In this document: positions 62,051-64,000 of the stretch, in pieces
How the letters are laid out: every line of letters begins with the position of its first letter
Numbering within the stretch: position 1 is the stretch's first letter
Assembly: GCA_005784505.1 (NCBI GenBank)
Contig: VCAZ01000147.1
Location: 286,898-350,897, forward strand
Origin: Bagarius yarrelli
Lineage: Eukaryota; Chordata; Actinopteri; Siluriformes; Sisoridae
Length of the DNA stretch: 64,000 nt
Reading direction: 5' to 3'
Position numbers and translations under genes: made by a program
The notes under the pieces: model-generated
Told to the model about the DNA's origin: nothing
Database searches by the model: none
The model's input: the letters and a program-made list of their open reading frames with translations, nothing else

Positions 62051-62569
62051 GGCCCTCTTTTTCTCTCAGAGACTCTCCGCCTAAAGAATGTATTGTTTTG
62101 ACGACATTTCCTTTCATTTATTGTGTTCATTGATTATCACGCCATTTTTACTTCCTTTTCCGGTCAGCACGTCAACATTGGGTTGTTTCGCCGAGTATAG
62201 TGTAAATGTAGATATCAGATACGGGTCAGTTTTAAAAGATGAAAAAAAGGAATTGGATATAGTCCCAAAATCAGAATTAGACATCAAGATCTGCAATGTA
62301 GATGTGGCCTATGGAAAAACTCCCACAATGCAACAGTTAAATGTCTTAAAAATAGACTCAAATATCAACTTAACTATAAAGAAAATCACTATATATTTAA
62401 GCTGTCCAGTTTGGGCGGCTGGGATTCCTGTTATTAGCGGACAGGATTGAACCTTGTGCTATTGTCATTCGTAGCTTAATTGAGTTATGAGTTAACTGCT
62501 AATTAATTAAGTGGTTTTATTATAGATTTCCTGTCTGGACTTTTTTCCCATTCTGATATTTGTTGGGAA
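61861..62569. other. No gene assigned; (CA)n at 62005..62049
   Basis: Beyond the CA tract, a + strand frame of 120 codons (62088..62450) is open and not repetitive. I recognise no family and see no supporting context. Confidence 0.3.
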
Positions 62570-62641
62570 GTTAGGGGTTATTAGAACCCCAATATTCTAA
62601 TCATCAACCCAGCACCTTAATCATTCAGGCACCACTGCTCC
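62570..62641 (-). mobile_element. V-SINE-type head fragment
   Basis: Reads AATCATCAACCCAGCACCTTAATCATTCAGGCACCAC, the reversed tRNA-like head only. Confidence 0.55.
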
Positions 62642-62822
62642 AATGGTACAGCTTGAGTGTAAGTAAGTGTCCAAAAGAGTCCAAATACAGGGACCAATTC
62701 CAATCAGTTCCACATTTTTGGGCAAAAAGAAATCAGTTTAATTTCCTGGTGTGTAAAGTATGAGATTTCGGCTTGTGCTTTTCTTAATACAAAATGTTAA
62801 AAGGAAGTTACAGAGAGTGGTA

Positions 62823-63260
62823 AGTGGTAGCTCAGTGTTAAAAGTGTTGATCAGAAGGTCATAGGTTCAATTCCTGAGATGTATCAGATCAACTTAGATG
62901 ATGGTATGGAAATTAGCACAGTTTATTTACAGTACAGCTTGCAGTTGTGGATGAAAATGGAGCTGAATGGAGAATGTAGGAAAGCTGGAGTGAGGAAGAG
63001 TTTGTTTCTTTGTCTGAGACAGACTCAGAGTGAGTGAGGAGTGTACTTAAATAAAGGTGTGTGGTGATTTAATGACAGGTGTGTCCAATTAGTACTCAGG
63101 GGAAGGTGTGCACCGGTGCTGGGTGGTGAGAGAGCCTGGTTCAGATGTGACACCAATCTGCCACTGCTGGAATCTGGAGCAATACTTACCTCCTCAGATG
63201 CATTAAAAAAAATTAGTAAGTTGCTCTATGGCTCCTGGAGGTAAATGTAAGTTACTGGTG
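62823..63260 (+). mobile_element. V-SINE-type SINE interrupted by about 0.27 kb
   Basis: The head lies at 62823..62882 (AGTGGTAGCTCAGTG, TCATAGGTTCAATTCC). Core/tail-like pieces resume near 63160 (ATCTGCCACTGCTGG, AAGTTGCTCTATGG). The interval between is foreign to the family. Confidence 0.5.
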
Positions 63261-64000
63261 AAATAAAATGCCAGGAATTATATTTATGTGTAAAAATTGT
63301 AGACAACTTCACCATTTTTTATCTCAATATTTGTCATAAATGAATCATTAATCATCACTCCAAAAGCCTAGACCGAACCCACAACCCAACCGCCCTGTCG
63401 TCATGTTTTCTGGATGGCCTTTCCACCTCTGGCTTTCGGCGTTCCTGTCTTTATCCATCAATGATTCCCAGAACCTGGCCACCCTCAGTGCCCCGATTTA
63501 TTGCAGGGAGGATCTAAGCCTTAGATCCACTTCAGATCTGCTCATGGATGCAGCCTCCAAGTCCTACTGCGCCTGGAGAATCTGCTTAGTTTGTAAGCAC
63601 AAGGTTTGTTTTTGCGTTTTGGTATCAATCAGCAGCTCTTGTCACATTTATGGCTCTATTTAAGGCTTTGTTGTCCACGCTGGAACTAAGAGCAGAAACA
63701 GATTCATGTTCAAGATACATCCATTTCTTTAGAAGCATATCACAGCTTGCATAAATATAAACACAGCCGACTTTGATCATGCCAAATGTTAGAAAGAAGT
63801 GTCCGAGCTAAATCACTGCGGGGTCACGCTCTCGGGGTAAGTCTAATGTTTTACCAGGAGTAATAGTGAAAGTGGGTAAAAAGGCCTGAAGGACTTAGAT
63901 GAGCGGGGCAAAAGACAGATAAACTTCTATGAAAAAAAAACAGGTGCCAAATTATGTTTTTATTAGACGGTGTTGAATTTTATTTCTAGTTGTATTTTTA
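63261..64000. other. No gene assigned
   Basis: Mixed sequence to the window edge. A + strand frame of 86 codons (63403..63663) is open but unrecognised. Confidence 0.35.

Overview
Organism. The window looks like nuclear DNA of a teleost fish. It is rich in (GT)n, (CT)n, (GATA)n and (AAT)n microsatellites. It carries more than 25 copies of a tRNA-headed SINE of the V-SINE type, with the tail signature AAGTCGCTCTGGATAAG. It also holds fish-type LINE 3' ends, a DIRS-type tyrosine-recombinase relic, a Tc1/mariner relic and hAT-like MITE structures. An otophysan such as a catfish would fit, but that is an impression from repeat flavour only.

Gene content. I can support one protein-coding gene with confidence. 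It lies on the minus strand and is a TIKI-family Wnt metalloprotease (TraB domain), closest to TRABD2B/TIKI2. Four coding exons are present: exon 1 at 38156..38070 (start codon and signal peptide), exon 2 at 34831..34274 (most of the TraB domain, with the GTIH motif), exon 3 at 2171..2025 and exon 4 at 1643..1469. All junctions are AG/GT and the frame is kept (phases 0, 0, 0, then 1). They encode residues 1-322; the rest of the gene lies left of base 1. Intron lengths are about 3.2 kb, 32.1 kb and 0.38 kb.

Layout. 1-1468: intron downstream of exon 4, with cryptic GCTAA and (GT)n repeats and one SINE. 1469-2171: exons 4 and 3 around a 381-bp intron made almost wholly of (GA)n/(GT)n. 2172-34273: giant intron 2, with the (TTCTA)n/(TTCTC)n block, a degenerate pyrimidine region with an inverted duplication centred near 5430, an 81-bp tandem repeat (16.2 kb), a DIRS relic (20-21.6 kb), CT/GA arms (23-24 kb), a 31-bp minisatellite (26.3-27.2 kb) and a (TATC)n array (31.3 kb). 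34274-38156: exon 2, intron 1 with (GATA)n and (AAT)n arrays, and exon 1. 38157-64000: upstream, apparently intergenic DNA. It holds a compound minisatellite (38.7-41.4 kb), SINEs, LINE 3' fragments, a minisatellite inside a LINE 3' UTR (51.2-52.8 kb), a hAT-like MITE and a Tc1 relic (58.2-58.9 kb).

Most interesting signals. Exon 3 is bracketed by complementary (UG)n and (CA)n tracts that touch both of its splice sites, and its 147 nt are in frame. Exon 2 is bracketed by complementary (TATC)n and (GATA)n arrays. Both arrangements could influence splicing or circular RNA formation. I found no operon, CRISPR array, tRNA or rRNA gene.
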